Source of the DNA: an uncultured Eubacteriales bacterium
Lineage (GTDB): Bacteria; Bacillota; Clostridia; Christensenellales; Aristaeellaceae
DNA: 14,321 nt
Assembly: GCA_900540045.1 (NCBI GenBank)
Contig: UQEF01000076.1
Location: 1 to 14,321 of the forward strand
Direction of reading: 5' to 3'
Shown here piece after piece: positions 1 through 7,385 of the stretch (positions are counted from its first letter, which is position 1; the number at the start of each line of letters is the position of its first letter). A model generated the notes under the pieces. The model ran no database searches. It was not told where the DNA came from and worked only from the letters and a program-made list of their open reading frames with translations. The position numbers and the translations under genes are program-made.

Positions 1-1618
1 CTTCGGCGATTTCCCGCTCGCGTTCGGCGATCTGGCGATGATATTCCGCGTTTGCGATCACGTCCTCGAAACGGATATCCTCCTTGGAAAGAAGCTCCTT
101 GGCCCCGTCGATCAGCCGTTCGGGCAGGCCGAGCTTTCGGGAAATGTCAAAGGCGTTGCTCTTGCCTGGAATGCCGATGGACAGGCGATAGGTGGGCCGG
201 AGGGATTCGACGTCAAATTCCACGCTTGCGTTTTCCACGCCGGGGGTGCTCAGGGCAAAGGCCTTAAGCTCGCTGTAGTGGGTGGTGGCCATGGTGCGCA
301 CCTTGCGCTCCAGCAGGCTGGAAAGAATGCTCTGCGCAAGCGCCGCGCCCTCGGTGGGGTCGGTGCCCGCGCCCAGCTCGTCAAAGAGCACCAGGTCGTT
401 GTCCTGAACGCAGGAGATGATCTCCACGATGTTGGTCATATGGGAGGAAAAAGTGCTCAATGACTGCTCGATGCTCTGCTCGTCCCCGATATCGGCGTAC
501 ACCCGGCCAAAGACGCTTAGCTCCGTGCCCAGCTCCGCAGGAACGTGCAGGCCGCTCTGCGCCATCAGGGTAAAGAGGCCCACGGTCTTTAGCGTTACGG
601 TCTTGCCGCCGGTATTGGGGCCGGTGATGATGAGCGTGGTAAAGGCGTCGCCCAGCCACAGGTCGCTGGGCACGACCTTGTCCGGGTCGATGAGGGGATG
701 ACGGCCGCGTACGATCTTGAGGTAGCCGCGCGTGTTCATCTTGGGCAGGCTGGCGCGCATCTCCCGTGCCAGAAGCCCCTTGGCAAAAGCAAAGTCCAGA
801 TGCGTGAGCAGCTCGATATTGGCAAAGATGCCCTCTGCATGCGGCGCGATCTGGTCGGACAGCGCCTGCAGAATACGGGCAATTTCCTGCTGCTCCCGCG
901 CGCGGAGCTGCTTTAGGTCGTTGCCCAGCTCGACCACGAACATCGGCTCGATGAACAGCGTGGCCCCCGTAGCGCTCTGGTCGTGCACAAGACCGGGCAC
1001 GTTGGCGCGGCATTCGGCCTTTACGGGGATGCAGTAGCGGTCGCCCCGCATGGTGATAATGCTGTCCTGCAGATACTTGGAAAAGCTGGAGGAGCGGATC
1101 ATCTGGCTGAGGCGGTCGCGCATGCGCTCGTTGGCGCTGCGGATCTGCCGGCGGATCTGATGCAGTTCCGCCGAGGCGCGGTCCGCGATTTCCTCCTCGC
1201 TGATAATGGCGGCGGAGATATCGTTTTCGATGCCGTCCAGCGCGGTAAGGCGGGTAGCCAGACCGGTCAGAATGGGCGTATCCTCGCGGTCGCGCACCAG
1301 CGCGGAGCGGGCCGCGCGCGCGGCGCGCAGGCAGGCGGCCACGTCCAGCAGCGCGCGCTGGCTGAGGCATGCGCCCTTCTGGGCCAGCGTCACCTGCTCG
1401 CGCACGTCGGGAAAGGCCACCAGCGGCTGTCCGCCCAAATAGCTGAGCAGCACGCAGGCTTCCTCGGTTTCATCCAGCGCCCGGCGCACCTCGCTTACAT
1501 CATCGTAGGGCACGAGGGCCAGGCATTTTTCCTTGCCCATGTCCGTCAGGGCGTGCGCGGCCAGGCGCTCGCGGATTTTGGTGAATTCCAGCACGCGAAG
1601 GGCGCGGTCCTGTTCCAT
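1..1618 (-). CDS. mutS2: Endonuclease MutS2, N-terminal 539 residues (gene continues past left edge)
   Basis: MutS2 is a MutS-family ATPase with a C-terminal Smr nuclease. In Bacillota it is linked to suppression of recombination and, more recently, to rescue of collided ribosomes (family knowledge). The visible part starts MEQDRALRVLEFTKIRERL and holds the core and lever region (about residues 1-320). The ATPase follows: Walker A GPNTGGKT at 333-340 (bases 599-622), Walker B LFDELGAGTDPTEGAAL with D413/E414, and the H-loop TTHYSEL with H447. The last visible residues (about 505-539, AEYHRQIAEREREIAE) are the start of the charged coiled stalk; the Smr domain lies outside the window. The ATG at 1618 is supported by AAAGGAAGG (1626-1634) 7 bases upstream. 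The gene follows the U32 gene after 37 bases with no visible terminator, so the two are probably co-transcribed. The cut is the window edge, not a truncation. Confidence 0.96.
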   Translation of the reverse strand, partial: MEQDRALRVLEFTKIRERLAAHALTDMGKEKCLALVPYDDVSEVRRALDETEEACVLLSYLGGQPLVAFPDVREQVTLAQKGACLSQRALLDVAACLRAARAARSALVRDREDTPILTGLATRLTALDGIENDISAAIISEEEIADRASAELHQIRRQIRSANERMRDRLSQMIRSSSFSKYLQDSIITMRGDRYCIPVKAECRANVPGLVHDQSATGATLFIEPMFVVELGNDLKQLRAREQQEIARILQALSDQIAPHAEGIFANIELLTHLDFAFAKGLLAREMRASLPKMNTRGYLKIVRGRHPLIDPDKVVPSDLWLGDAFTTLIITGPNTGGKTVTLKTVGLFTLMAQSGLHVPAELGTELSVFGRVYADIGDEQSIEQSLSTFSSHMTNIVEIISCVQDNDLVLFDELGAGTDPTEGAALAQSILSSLLERKVRTMATTHYSELKAFALSTPGVENASVEFDVESLRPTYRLSIGIPGKSNAFDISRKLGLPERLIDGAKELLSKEDIRFEDVIANAEYHRQIAEREREIAE

Positions 1619-1655
1619 AAGGGGTCCTTCCTTTCGGGAAATGGTGGGGCGCCGG

Positions 1656-4064
1656 TTATTCCACGCCGCGCGCCCAATGGCCCAAAGTGGTTTCAAAGGC
1701 GGCGGGGGCGCAGGATACGCCGGAGAGCAGCGCCGCGTAGGCGCGCGTAAGGGACAGCTGGTCCCTTGCGCTTTCAACGGTGAAGTGCAGGAGCATGCCC
1801 GCGCCCAGCGCGCGGCGGTCCGCGTCGCGGGCGCGCAGGTCGGTGGGCAGCGCCCCCAGTACGCTCAATTCGCACCCTTCGGGAAAACGCGTGCGCGTCA
1901 GGGGGAAGCGGTAGCCCAACCGGTCGGTAAGGGCGGGGTCAGCTTTCGCGCAGACCATGGATTCGTCCGTGCACAGGGCGCAATCCGCGCGCCCCTGGCG
2001 CAGTCCGCGCCGCACCCGTTCGGGGCAGTGATTGAGCAGCATGAGCGTTTCGCGGCCATAGACCTTGAGCAGCGCGGGCAAAGGCAGGGGCGTCAGGCCC
2101 TTTTGCTCGGAAAAGGTCCATTCCGGCCAGAGCACGAACCCGCACGCGCCCAGCGCCCGAATCGTCTCAACACCCATGGGATTGGCGGCGGGCACGCCCT
2201 CCCCGGCCAGCACCGGCAGGGGAAGGGAAAGACCCAGCTGCCCCACGCTTTCAGCCATCACGCCGCCCAGCCGGTCCGCGTGCGCGCGGATGACGGCCAG
2301 ACAGGCGTCCTGCGTGCGCTGCGTCATCTGTGGGGGCAGGCGCAGCCACGTACCGCGCGGCAGGCGCGGAAGGTCGCGCGCGAGCGACTCCGGCGTAAAG
2401 GTGCGGGGCGCAAAGCACAGAAGCGTGGCTCCCGCCTGCGAAAGACCCTCGGCCAGCGTCGGGTCCGAGAAGATCACGGCCAGCGTTTCCGGCCCAATGG
2501 GGAAATCCGGCTGCGGACGAGCGGGGGCTGCGGGCAGAGCGTCGTGACAGAGAGGCCGTCCGGCCAAGGCAAACGCCTCCGTGCGCGCCTGGATAAGCCG
2601 TTCCACGCCATCCCGCCGAAGCGCGTTGAGCGCGCTGACGGGCAGGAAAATTCCCTCATCCATCAAAAGCTGCAAGCGGGTCCCATCCTCCAGCGTGAAG
2701 GGCGTGCCGCCCAGCTTGTCCAGCTGGCGGCGTGCGTCCGCTTCGGCAGAGGGACGGCTATTGGCCGCATCGACGACGGGACCGGTTACCGTCACGCTCA
2801 CTTCGCCGTCGGTGAGGGTCAGCGTCATGGGCTGCCCCTGCGCAAAACGGGCCGCCATGCTCACAGGGATGGGCCGGGGAGCATGTGCGCGAGCCCGCTC
2901 CAGCTGGAGGGCATCCGCCAGGCGGGCGACCTGCATGCCGGGCTTTGCTTTCGTATCGGGCCGCAGACGCAGGGAAGCCGTGCCTCCCGCGGGAATATCC
3001 GGTCCGGAATAGCGCAGGTCGTAGGATTCGCCCGCGCCGCGAAGCTGCAGGCTGTCGCTGTCGTGAAGGACGCGGTCCACATGCAGAGCGGCCAGACGGC
3101 CCCTGACGGCCTGCACCTTGCCCAGCGGCAGGCCCTCATGGCTTACGCGGTCCGGTGTGACCAGATCCGCGTCCTCCGCGCCCAGAATATGTCCGCGGGT
3201 GAAACCGCCGCGGTTGAAAATCTGCAAAAGCTGCTCGCGCTGCGCCGGGTCCGGGCGGAAATCGCCCCGTGCGACGGCATCCAGCGCCCGGCGATAGACC
3301 GACGTGACCACGGCCACATATTCGGGGCTTTTGAGCCGCCCCTCCACCTTGAGCGAATGTGCGCCAGAGGCGCACAGCGCGGGAAGGTCGTCCAGCAGGC
3401 ACAGGTCGCGCAGGGACAGAAGCGGCCCGCGCATCCCGTCCATGCGGAAGCCCTGACGGCAGGGCTGAGCGCAGCGTCCGCGGTTGCCGCTGCGTCCGCC
3501 GGACATGCTGCTCATCAGGCAGCGGCCGCTCACGGCGGTACACAGCGCGCCATGCACAAACACTTCCGTTTCAATCCCCGTTTCCGCTACGGCGTGCGCG
3601 TCCTCCAGGCTGCATTCGCGCGCCAGCACCACGCGGGAAAATCCCAGCAAACGGGCCAGACGCGCGCCATCGGCGTTGCAGATCGCCATTTGCGTAGAGG
3701 CATGCAGGGCAAGTGCGGGAAATTCCCGCCGCACCAGGGCCGCCACCCCCAGATCCTGCACAATTGCCGCATCCGCGCCGGTGGCGGCAATCTCGCCGAG
3801 CGCGGCGCGCAGGTCCTGCATCTCATCGGGCTTGACGAGCGTGTTCACCGTCACATACACGCGCACATGGTACAAATGCGCATAGCGCACGGCCGCTTCC
3901 AGCGCCTCCGCGTCAAAGTTGGTGGCGCTGGCGCGCGCGCCAAATGCGCGGTACCCCAGATAGACCGCGTTGGCGCCGCTGTCCACAGCAGCGCGCAGGG
4001 CGGCTTCATCCCCGGCGGGGCAGAGCAGTTCGGGAAGCAGCAAGGGCATGGGCGGTTCGCTCAC
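1656..4064 (-). CDS. U32-family protein, RlhA/TrhP-like (probable RNA-modifying Fe-S enzyme labelled peptidase)
   Basis: An 802-residue member of the U32 family. These proteins are named peptidases, but characterised relatives (TrhP, RlhA, UbiU/UbiV) hydroxylate tRNA, 23S rRNA or ubiquinone precursors (family knowledge). The N-terminal TIM-barrel part begins PELLCPAGD (residues 11-19). The signature VHGALCTAVSGRC..GGRSGNRGRCAQPCR spans about 170-203, followed by SLRDLCLLDDL at 217-227 and SLKVEGRLKSPEYV at 237-250. C175, C182, C198 and C222 have spacing close to the four [4Fe-4S] cysteines of UbiU; C202 is a fifth. Beyond about residue 300 there is a long extension with a second cysteine group (NHCPERVRRGLRQGRADCALC), as in long clostridial U32 proteins. 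The listed start is GTG (4064); ATG at 4049 (residue 6) is an alternative. Neither has a convincing ribosome binding site. A terminator hairpin ends 15 bases upstream. The exact substrate cannot be told from sequence. Confidence 0.9.
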   Translation of the reverse strand: MSEPPMPLLLPELLCPAGDEAALRAAVDSGANAVYLGYRAFGARASATNFDAEALEAAVRYAHLYHVRVYVTVNTLVKPDEMQDLRAALGEIAATGADAAIVQDLGVAALVRREFPALALHASTQMAICNADGARLARLLGFSRVVLARECSLEDAHAVAETGIETEVFVHGALCTAVSGRCLMSSMSGGRSGNRGRCAQPCRQGFRMDGMRGPLLSLRDLCLLDDLPALCASGAHSLKVEGRLKSPEYVAVVTSVYRRALDAVARGDFRPDPAQREQLLQIFNRGGFTRGHILGAEDADLVTPDRVSHEGLPLGKVQAVRGRLAALHVDRVLHDSDSLQLRGAGESYDLRYSGPDIPAGGTASLRLRPDTKAKPGMQVARLADALQLERARAHAPRPIPVSMAARFAQGQPMTLTLTDGEVSVTVTGPVVDAANSRPSAEADARRQLDKLGGTPFTLEDGTRLQLLMDEGIFLPVSALNALRRDGVERLIQARTEAFALAGRPLCHDALPAAPARPQPDFPIGPETLAVIFSDPTLAEGLSQAGATLLCFAPRTFTPESLARDLPRLPRGTWLRLPPQMTQRTQDACLAVIRAHADRLGGVMAESVGQLGLSLPLPVLAGEGVPAANPMGVETIRALGACGFVLWPEWTFSEQKGLTPLPLPALLKVYGRETLMLLNHCPERVRRGLRQGRADCALCTDESMVCAKADPALTDRLGYRFPLTRTRFPEGCELSVLGALPTDLRARDADRRALGAGMLLHFTVESARDQLSLTRAYAALLSGVSCAPAAFETTLGHWARGVE

Positions 4065-4079
4065 TTTCGGTCGGAATAG

Positions 4080-4120
4080 AAAAGGGCGGCGCAGGGCGCC
4101 ACAAACGCCCGTGCGCCGCC
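4080..4120 (-). terminator. Rho-independent terminator after the cyclophilin gene
   Basis: Read on the minus strand, GGCGGCGCA (4112-4120) pairs perfectly with TGCGCCGCC (4085-4093). After one bulged C, GGGCG (4106-4110) pairs with CGCCC (4094-4098) around a 7-base loop. The stem is followed by C and TTTT (4080-4083). It begins 8 bases after the cyclophilin stop codon. The T-run is short, so termination may be partial. This matters because the U32 gene starts just 15 bases further on. Confidence 0.75.
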
Positions 4121-4128
4121 GCGTTGCA

Positions 4129-4644
4129 TCACAGCTTGGTGAAGGGATACGCGATGCCGTTGGTCTCCACGCGGATGGAGGCGATCACCTGCGGCTCAAG
4201 CGGCTTGTCGGCGCGGTCGGTGCGCTGGGACACGATGCCGTCAGCCACTTCCATGCCGCTGGTCACCTTGCCGAAGGCCGCATAGGCGCCGTCCAGATGC
4301 GGGCTGTCGCTGGTCATGATGAAAAACTGCGATCCGGCGCTGTCCTTCATCATGCTGCGCGCCATGCTCAGCACGCCGTAGGTGTGCTTGAGCGGATTGG
4401 GCACGCCGTTCTGGGCAAATTCGCCCTTGATGCGGTAACCGGGGCCGCCGGTACCGGTGCCCTTGGGGCATCCGCCCTGAATCATGAAGCCGGGAATGCA
4501 GCGATGGAAGATCAACCCGTCGTAAAATCCGCTGTTGGCCAGGGAAATGAAGTTGCCCACGCTTTCGGGCGCAATATCGGGGTACAGTTCGCCGGTCATG
4601 ACGCCGCCGTTTTGCATCTTGATGGTAAAGGTAGGATTGGCCAT
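4129..4644 (-). CDS. Peptidyl-prolyl cis-trans isomerase, cyclophilin type
   Basis: A 171-residue single-domain cyclophilin that catalyses cis-trans isomerisation of proline peptide bonds. There is no signal peptide, so it should act in the cytoplasm. The fold signature is complete: [18 protein letters not shown] (31-48, catalytic R48), PGFMIQGG (51-58, Q56), GVLSMARS (90-97), SAGSQFFI (102-109) and [10 protein letters not shown] (116-125). H116 sits where human cyclophilin A has the cyclosporin-contacting Trp; bacterial cyclophilins commonly differ there. The ATG at 4644 follows AGAAAGG about 11 bases upstream and is preceded by a promoter at 4726-4754 with a leader of about 75 bases. It lies 96 bases downstream of ispE and is followed by a hairpin terminator, so it is probably a single-gene transcript with possible read-through to U32-mutS2. 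Confidence 0.96.
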   Translation of the reverse strand: MANPTFTIKMQNGGVMTGELYPDIAPESVGNFISLANSGFYDGLIFHRCIPGFMIQGGCPKGTGTGGPGYRIKGEFAQNGVPNPLKHTYGVLSMARSMMKDSAGSQFFIMTSDSPHLDGAYAAFGKVTSGMEVADGIVSQRTDRADKPLEPQVIASIRVETNGIAYPFTKL

Positions 4645-4725
4645 CGGAAATCAAACCTTTCTTTGTTGCTCTGCGGGGGAACGGCCCTGCCCGCGAGGGG
4701 ATTCTTCAGGCCGGTTCTGTTTAGC

Positions 4726-4754
4726 ATTATAACCCGTTTGTCAGGTGATTGCAA
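4726..4754 (-). promoter_or_regulatory. Sigma-A-type promoter for the cyclophilin gene
   Basis: On the minus strand, TTGCAA (4749-4754, 4 of 6 consensus matches) is separated by exactly 17 bases from a perfect TATAAT (4726-4731). The predicted transcript starts near 4719, about 75 bases before the ATG at 4644. The -35 box lies within the last codons of ispE, so the cyclophilin gene can be expressed independently of ispE. Confidence 0.75.
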
Positions 4755-5685
4755 CGCTTTTTTCCCCGCGCGGCAGGGTGCGCGCAAGCCACACGCGGCC
4801 CCAGCCCCGCTGTGCGGACAGCGCCTCCAGGGCCGCCTGGGCCGCTACGGCGTCGCCGCAGCGGTCAAACGCGCCATAGACCACCGACCCGCTGCCCGTC
4901 ATCATGGCGCGCGCGGCTCCCGCAGCTTCCAGCGCGCGCACGGCATGCGCAAGCGCAGGGCGGGCGGGCTCGCTGACGGCCTGCAGCACGTTGGCCATCG
5001 CAGGGGCAAGGGCGGTCAGATCGCGTCGGAGCAGCGCGTCCTGCGCGGCAGCGTTGTCAGGGTGGCGCAGCCTGGCGGGGTTCAGCCGGTCAAAGGCCGA
5101 AAACACCTCACGGGTGCTCAGGCCTTCGCAGGGCTGCACAAGCACCAGCCACACCTGCGGCGCGGGCGTGAGGGACTGGATGCGCTCGCCGATGCCGCCC
5201 ACGCGCGCCAGCCCGCCCGTGAGGAGAAAGGGCACGTCCGCGCCCAGTTCCAGGCCCAGAGACAGCAGCTCCGCACGCGAAAGGCCCAGCCCCCACAGAG
5301 CGTTGAGCCCCTTGAGCGCCGCGGCGCAGTCGGCGCTGCCGCCCCCCATGCCCGCGCCCGACGGAATGCGCTTCTCGAGCTGAATACGGGCTCCCCGGCG
5401 CACGCCGCAGCGCTCGCGCAAAAGCAGGGCCGCCCGGTAGACCAGGTTGGACTCGTCATAGCGCACCCCGGCGGAGGAAAGGCCGTCGCCCGCCTCGGGC
5501 CGGGCCGCGCTCTCTGCGCCGCCGGGCACGGCCTCCAGCGTGAGGTCCTCCGCCTCTTCCATCCACAAAAGGTCGCACAGGGAGACGGTCTGCATCAGCA
5601 TATCCATCAGGTGGTATCCGTCCGGGCGGGTGCCCAGAATATCCAAGGTCCAATTGATCTTGGCGTAGGCCGCCAGACAAAGCAT
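4741..5685 (-). CDS. ispE: 4-diphosphocytidyl-2-C-methyl-D-erythritol kinase
   Basis: IspE phosphorylates CDP-methylerythritol with ATP in the MEP pathway to isopentenyl diphosphate. It is a GHMP kinase. In the 314-residue protein AYAKINWTLDI lies at 6-16 (K9 corresponds to the active-site Lys), the ATP loop PSGAGMGGGSAD at 108-119, GADVPF at 148-153 (D150 the likely catalytic Asp) and TGSGSVVYGAF at 263-273. The segment 52-79 looks like an insertion compared with shorter homologues. I chose ATG 5685 because the protein then starts at the usual place (LCLAAYAKI), because AAAGGG (5695-5700) lies 9 bases upstream, and because an in-frame ATG at 5727 would lie upstream of the predicted transcription start near 5711. 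CTP, the product of the CTP synthase encoded at 7449, is a substrate one step earlier in the same pathway (IspD). Confidence 0.96.
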   Translation of the reverse strand: MLCLAAYAKINWTLDILGTRPDGYHLMDMLMQTVSLCDLLWMEEAEDLTLEAVPGGAESAARPEAGDGLSSAGVRYDESNLVYRAALLLRERCGVRRGARIQLEKRIPSGAGMGGGSADCAAALKGLNALWGLGLSRAELLSLGLELGADVPFLLTGGLARVGGIGERIQSLTPAPQVWLVLVQPCEGLSTREVFSAFDRLNPARLRHPDNAAAQDALLRRDLTALAPAMANVLQAVSEPARPALAHAVRALEAAGAARAMMTGSGSVVYGAFDRCGDAVAAQAALEALSAQRGWGRVWLARTLPRGEKSVAIT

Positions 5686-5714
5686 TGCAACGCACCCTTT
5701 CGGTATGATATAGT
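5685..5714 (+). promoter_or_regulatory. Extended -10 promoter for the DUF1934 operon, rightward
   Basis: TTGCAA (5685-5690, 4 of 6) is followed after 18 bases by TATAGT (5709-5714, 5 of 6), with extended -10 TG two bases upstream (TGA-TATAGT). The predicted start is near 5721, giving a leader of about 40 bases. The -35 box abuts the ispE start codon, and the -10 is 3 bases from the -10 of the opposing promoter. Confidence 0.55.
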
Positions 5715-5717
5715 TAC

Positions 5718-5746
5718 AGTATACCATTTTTTTCGCAAACCGTTAA
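5718..5746 (-). promoter_or_regulatory. Extended -10 promoter for ispE, leftward
   Basis: On the minus strand TTAACG (5741-5746, 4 of 6) is followed after 17 bases by TATACT (5718-5723, 5 of 6), preceded by the extended -10 dinucleotide TG (TGG-TATACT). The predicted start is near 5711, giving a leader of about 26 bases with a ribosome binding site. It overlaps the rightward promoter at 5685-5714. Confidence 0.65.
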
Positions 5747-5760
5747 GGGGGCGGGGTCCC

Positions 5761-6198
5761 ATGCCGGCAATTCCAGTTTTGATTACCATCCGTTCCAGCG
5801 CACACCGTGATCAGGACGCGGAGGATGAAACCATCTCCATGCTCACCTCCGGGCAGCTGGAGCTGGAGGACACCCGCGCCGTGATCCGCTATGAGGAAAC
5901 GTTGGATGAAAGCCTGCCTGCCCAGCAGGTGGTCATGACCATAGACGAGGGGGGAGCGACCATGAGCCGCAGCGGCGAATACGCCACGGACATGGTGTTT
6001 CGAATGGGCTGCCGTTATGAAGGCACTTACCGCACCCCCTATGGCGACATGGAGCTGGCCGTGTACTGCACGCGCCTGCGCTATGATCTGGGCGAGGACG
6101 GGGGAGAGGTACAGCTGAGCTATCAGCTGGATTTGAACGGATCCTTTGCCGCCATGCACGATTTGGAAATGCGGCTCATCCGCCAGGTCGATGATTGA
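5761..6198 (+). CDS. DUF1934 domain protein (YwiB-like beta-barrel)
   Basis: A 145-residue protein recognised as DUF1934, a small calycin-like beta-barrel family of Bacillota that includes B. subtilis YwiB; its function is not established. Family-like features are the opening PVLITIRSS (5-13), ISMLTSGQLELE (25-36), VIRYEETLDES (41-51), the central SRSGEY (68-73), MVFRMGCRYEGTYRTPYGDM (78-97) and the closing strands LSYQLDLNG (119-127). There is no signal peptide or membrane segment. ATG 5761 is chosen because AAGGGGG (5745-5751) lies 9 bases upstream and the family N-terminus begins there. The same reading frame stays open far upstream, but that stretch is antisense to ispE and the cyclophilin gene. 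It is the first gene of a packed operon and its end overlaps the next gene by 8 bases. Confidence 0.88.
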   Translation: MPAIPVLITIRSSAHRDQDAEDETISMLTSGQLELEDTRAVIRYEETLDESLPAQQVVMTIDEGGATMSRSGEYATDMVFRMGCRYEGTYRTPYGDMELAVYCTRLRYDLGEDGGEVQLSYQLDLNGSFAAMHDLEMRLIRQVDD

Positions 6199-6736
6199 TC
6201 TGGCAGGCGCGCAGCGCGCGGTGTATGAGGCGCTGAGAGCGGCGGCGGACGCGCCCTGCTTTGTGCGCCTGTGCATGGATCATGGCACCCTGTGGGTGAG
6301 CGACCTGCCGCGCCGGACGGAGCGGCTGACCCCCGCCACAGCGGCGCTGGATGCACTGGGCATAAGCTGCCGGACGGACCCGGCCACGGGCCTGTGGCGG
6401 CTGGACTGGACGGCGGAGGGCTGGCGCGAACGGCTGGACCGGCTGCCGGACCGGCCGCCTGCTTTGCCGCGCGATGAAGCGCTGCATCCCGCCTATGCCC
6501 TGTGCCGCCTGCTGCTGCTTCATCCCGCGCCGGTTGAGCGTCAGCCCATGGCGCAGGTACGGGAGGTGGCGAAGCTGGCGGCGGGTGCGCCGGGGCCGCT
6601 TTTGGCCGCTGTGCCCGCGCTGGCCGGTGAGGCCGCGCGACGCCTTCGCATGGGTATGCCCCTGGCGGAAGGCGCGGGGCGGGTGCTGGCGGACTGGATT
6701 GCGCGCATGGACGCGCAACGCGGACAGGAGGGATAG
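6191..6736 (+). CDS. Hypothetical protein of 181 residues, translationally coupled to DUF1934
   Basis: I do not recognise this protein. It starts MIDLAGAQRAVYEALRAAAD at ATG 6191, inside the last codons of the DUF1934 gene (8-base overlap ATGATTGA), and has no strong ribosome binding site of its own, which points to translational coupling. Its reading frame ends 1 base before the next start codon. The protein is soluble, Arg- and Ala-rich, with a probable alpha/beta N-terminal part (VRLCMDHGTLWVSDLP at 25-40; a similar GLWRLDWT at 67-74), a proline-rich linker (85-94) and a mainly helical C-terminal half (98-175). No catalytic or metal-binding motif is visible. Packing between two real genes and codon use like its neighbours make it a genuine gene. 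A role related to the DUF1934 protein or the metallo-hydrolase would be inference from position only. Confidence 0.85.
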   Translation: MIDLAGAQRAVYEALRAAADAPCFVRLCMDHGTLWVSDLPRRTERLTPATAALDALGISCRTDPATGLWRLDWTAEGWRERLDRLPDRPPALPRDEALHPAYALCRLLLLHPAPVERQPMAQVREVAKLAAGAPGPLLAAVPALAGEAARRLRMGMPLAEGAGRVLADWIARMDAQRGQEG

Positions 6737-6737
6737 C

Positions 6738-7385
6738 ATGATTCTCAAATACTACGGGCATTCCTTTTTCGCATTGACGCTGGAAAACGGCTCGGTCATT
6801 GCCTTTGACCCATACGGCACGTTTTACGAATATCCTCGGCGCCTGCTGAGGGCGGATGTATGCCTGATTTCCCACCACCATTTCGACCATGACGGGCTTA
6901 CGTGCCTGGAGCCGGGCGCGGAGGTGATCGACGCGCCGGGCGCGCATGAACTGGCATGCGGCGCGTCCGTTCTGGGCGTCCCCACCTTCCACGACGGGCA
7001 GGGCGGCGCGCAGCGGGGCAAAAACACCTTTTTCATCGTCGAGGCGGAGGGTCTGCGCGTGGGCCACGCGGGCGATCTGGGCCACCTGCCCACGCATGCG
7101 CAGGCCGCGCAGATCGGACGGCTGGACCTGCTGCTGCTGCCTGTGGGCGGCTATTATACCATCGACGCGGCGCAGGCCATGGACGTATGCGGGCTGCTCA
7201 AGCCCACGGTGACCATACCCATGCACTACCGCACGCAGTACGACCCGGAAATGAACATTGCGCCCCTTGCGGATTTCCTGTCCCTGTGCGGGGCGGAGGA
7301 TACGCAGATGCCGCTGCTTCGCGCCGTGAAGGCGGAGATGGGTGAGCGTCCGCCTGTGGTGACACTGGCTGTCCAACCGGGTTGA
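6738..7385 (+). CDS. MBL-fold metallo-hydrolase, UlaG-like
   Basis: A 215-residue metallo-beta-lactamase-fold protein of the short UlaG-like/YtkL-type group, which are mostly metal-dependent hydrolases or phosphodiesterases; the substrate cannot be deduced. The metal-binding set is present: the HxHxDH motif as SHHHFDHDG (45-53; H46, H48, D50, H51), H85 in PTFHDG, HAGDLGH (110-116; H110, D113) and H163 in IPMHYRT (160-166). The N-terminal ILKYYGHSFFAL (2-13) and IAFDPYG (21-27) are typical of the group. No signal peptide is seen, so it should be cytoplasmic. ATG 6738 follows AGGAGGG (6726-6732) by 5 bases. It is the third gene of the DUF1934 operon, 1 base after the preceding stop. Its stop codon lies inside the -35 box of the pyrG promoter. 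Confidence 0.92.
   Translation: MILKYYGHSFFALTLENGSVIAFDPYGTFYEYPRRLLRADVCLISHHHFDHDGLTCLEPGAEVIDAPGAHELACGASVLGVPTFHDGQGGAQRGKNTFFIVEAEGLRVGHAGDLGHLPTHAQAAQIGRLDLLLLPVGGYYTIDAAQAMDVCGLLKPTVTIPMHYRTQYDPEMNIAPLADFLSLCGAEDTQMPLLRAVKAEMGERPPVVTLAVQPG

Noticed and set aside
1..60. Apparent loss of the Smr nuclease domain from MutS2
   Set aside because: The reading frame is open to the first base; the rest simply lies outside the window.
140..148. Placeholder for tRNA, CRISPR, insertion-sequence or attachment-site signals anywhere in the window
   Set aside because: No cloverleaf, regularly spaced repeats, transposase or flanking direct repeats were seen; coding sequence fills nearly the whole window (the coordinates given carry no special meaning).
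1533..4079. Very long open frame on the plus strand opposite the U32 gene
   Set aside because: GC-rich codon use on the minus strand leaves few stops in the antisense frame. The translation is low-complexity Arg/Gly/Ala/His-rich with no recognisable domain, while the opposite strand encodes a clear U32 protein.
5686..5727. Earlier ATG (5727) as the ispE start
   Set aside because: It lies upstream of the predicted transcription start, would add 14 non-family residues, and the ribosome binding site serves ATG 5685.
3970..5760. In-frame upstream extension of the DUF1934 gene
   Set aside because: The stretch is antisense to ispE and the cyclophilin gene, has shadow-like composition, and the ribosome binding site and family N-terminus point to ATG 5761.
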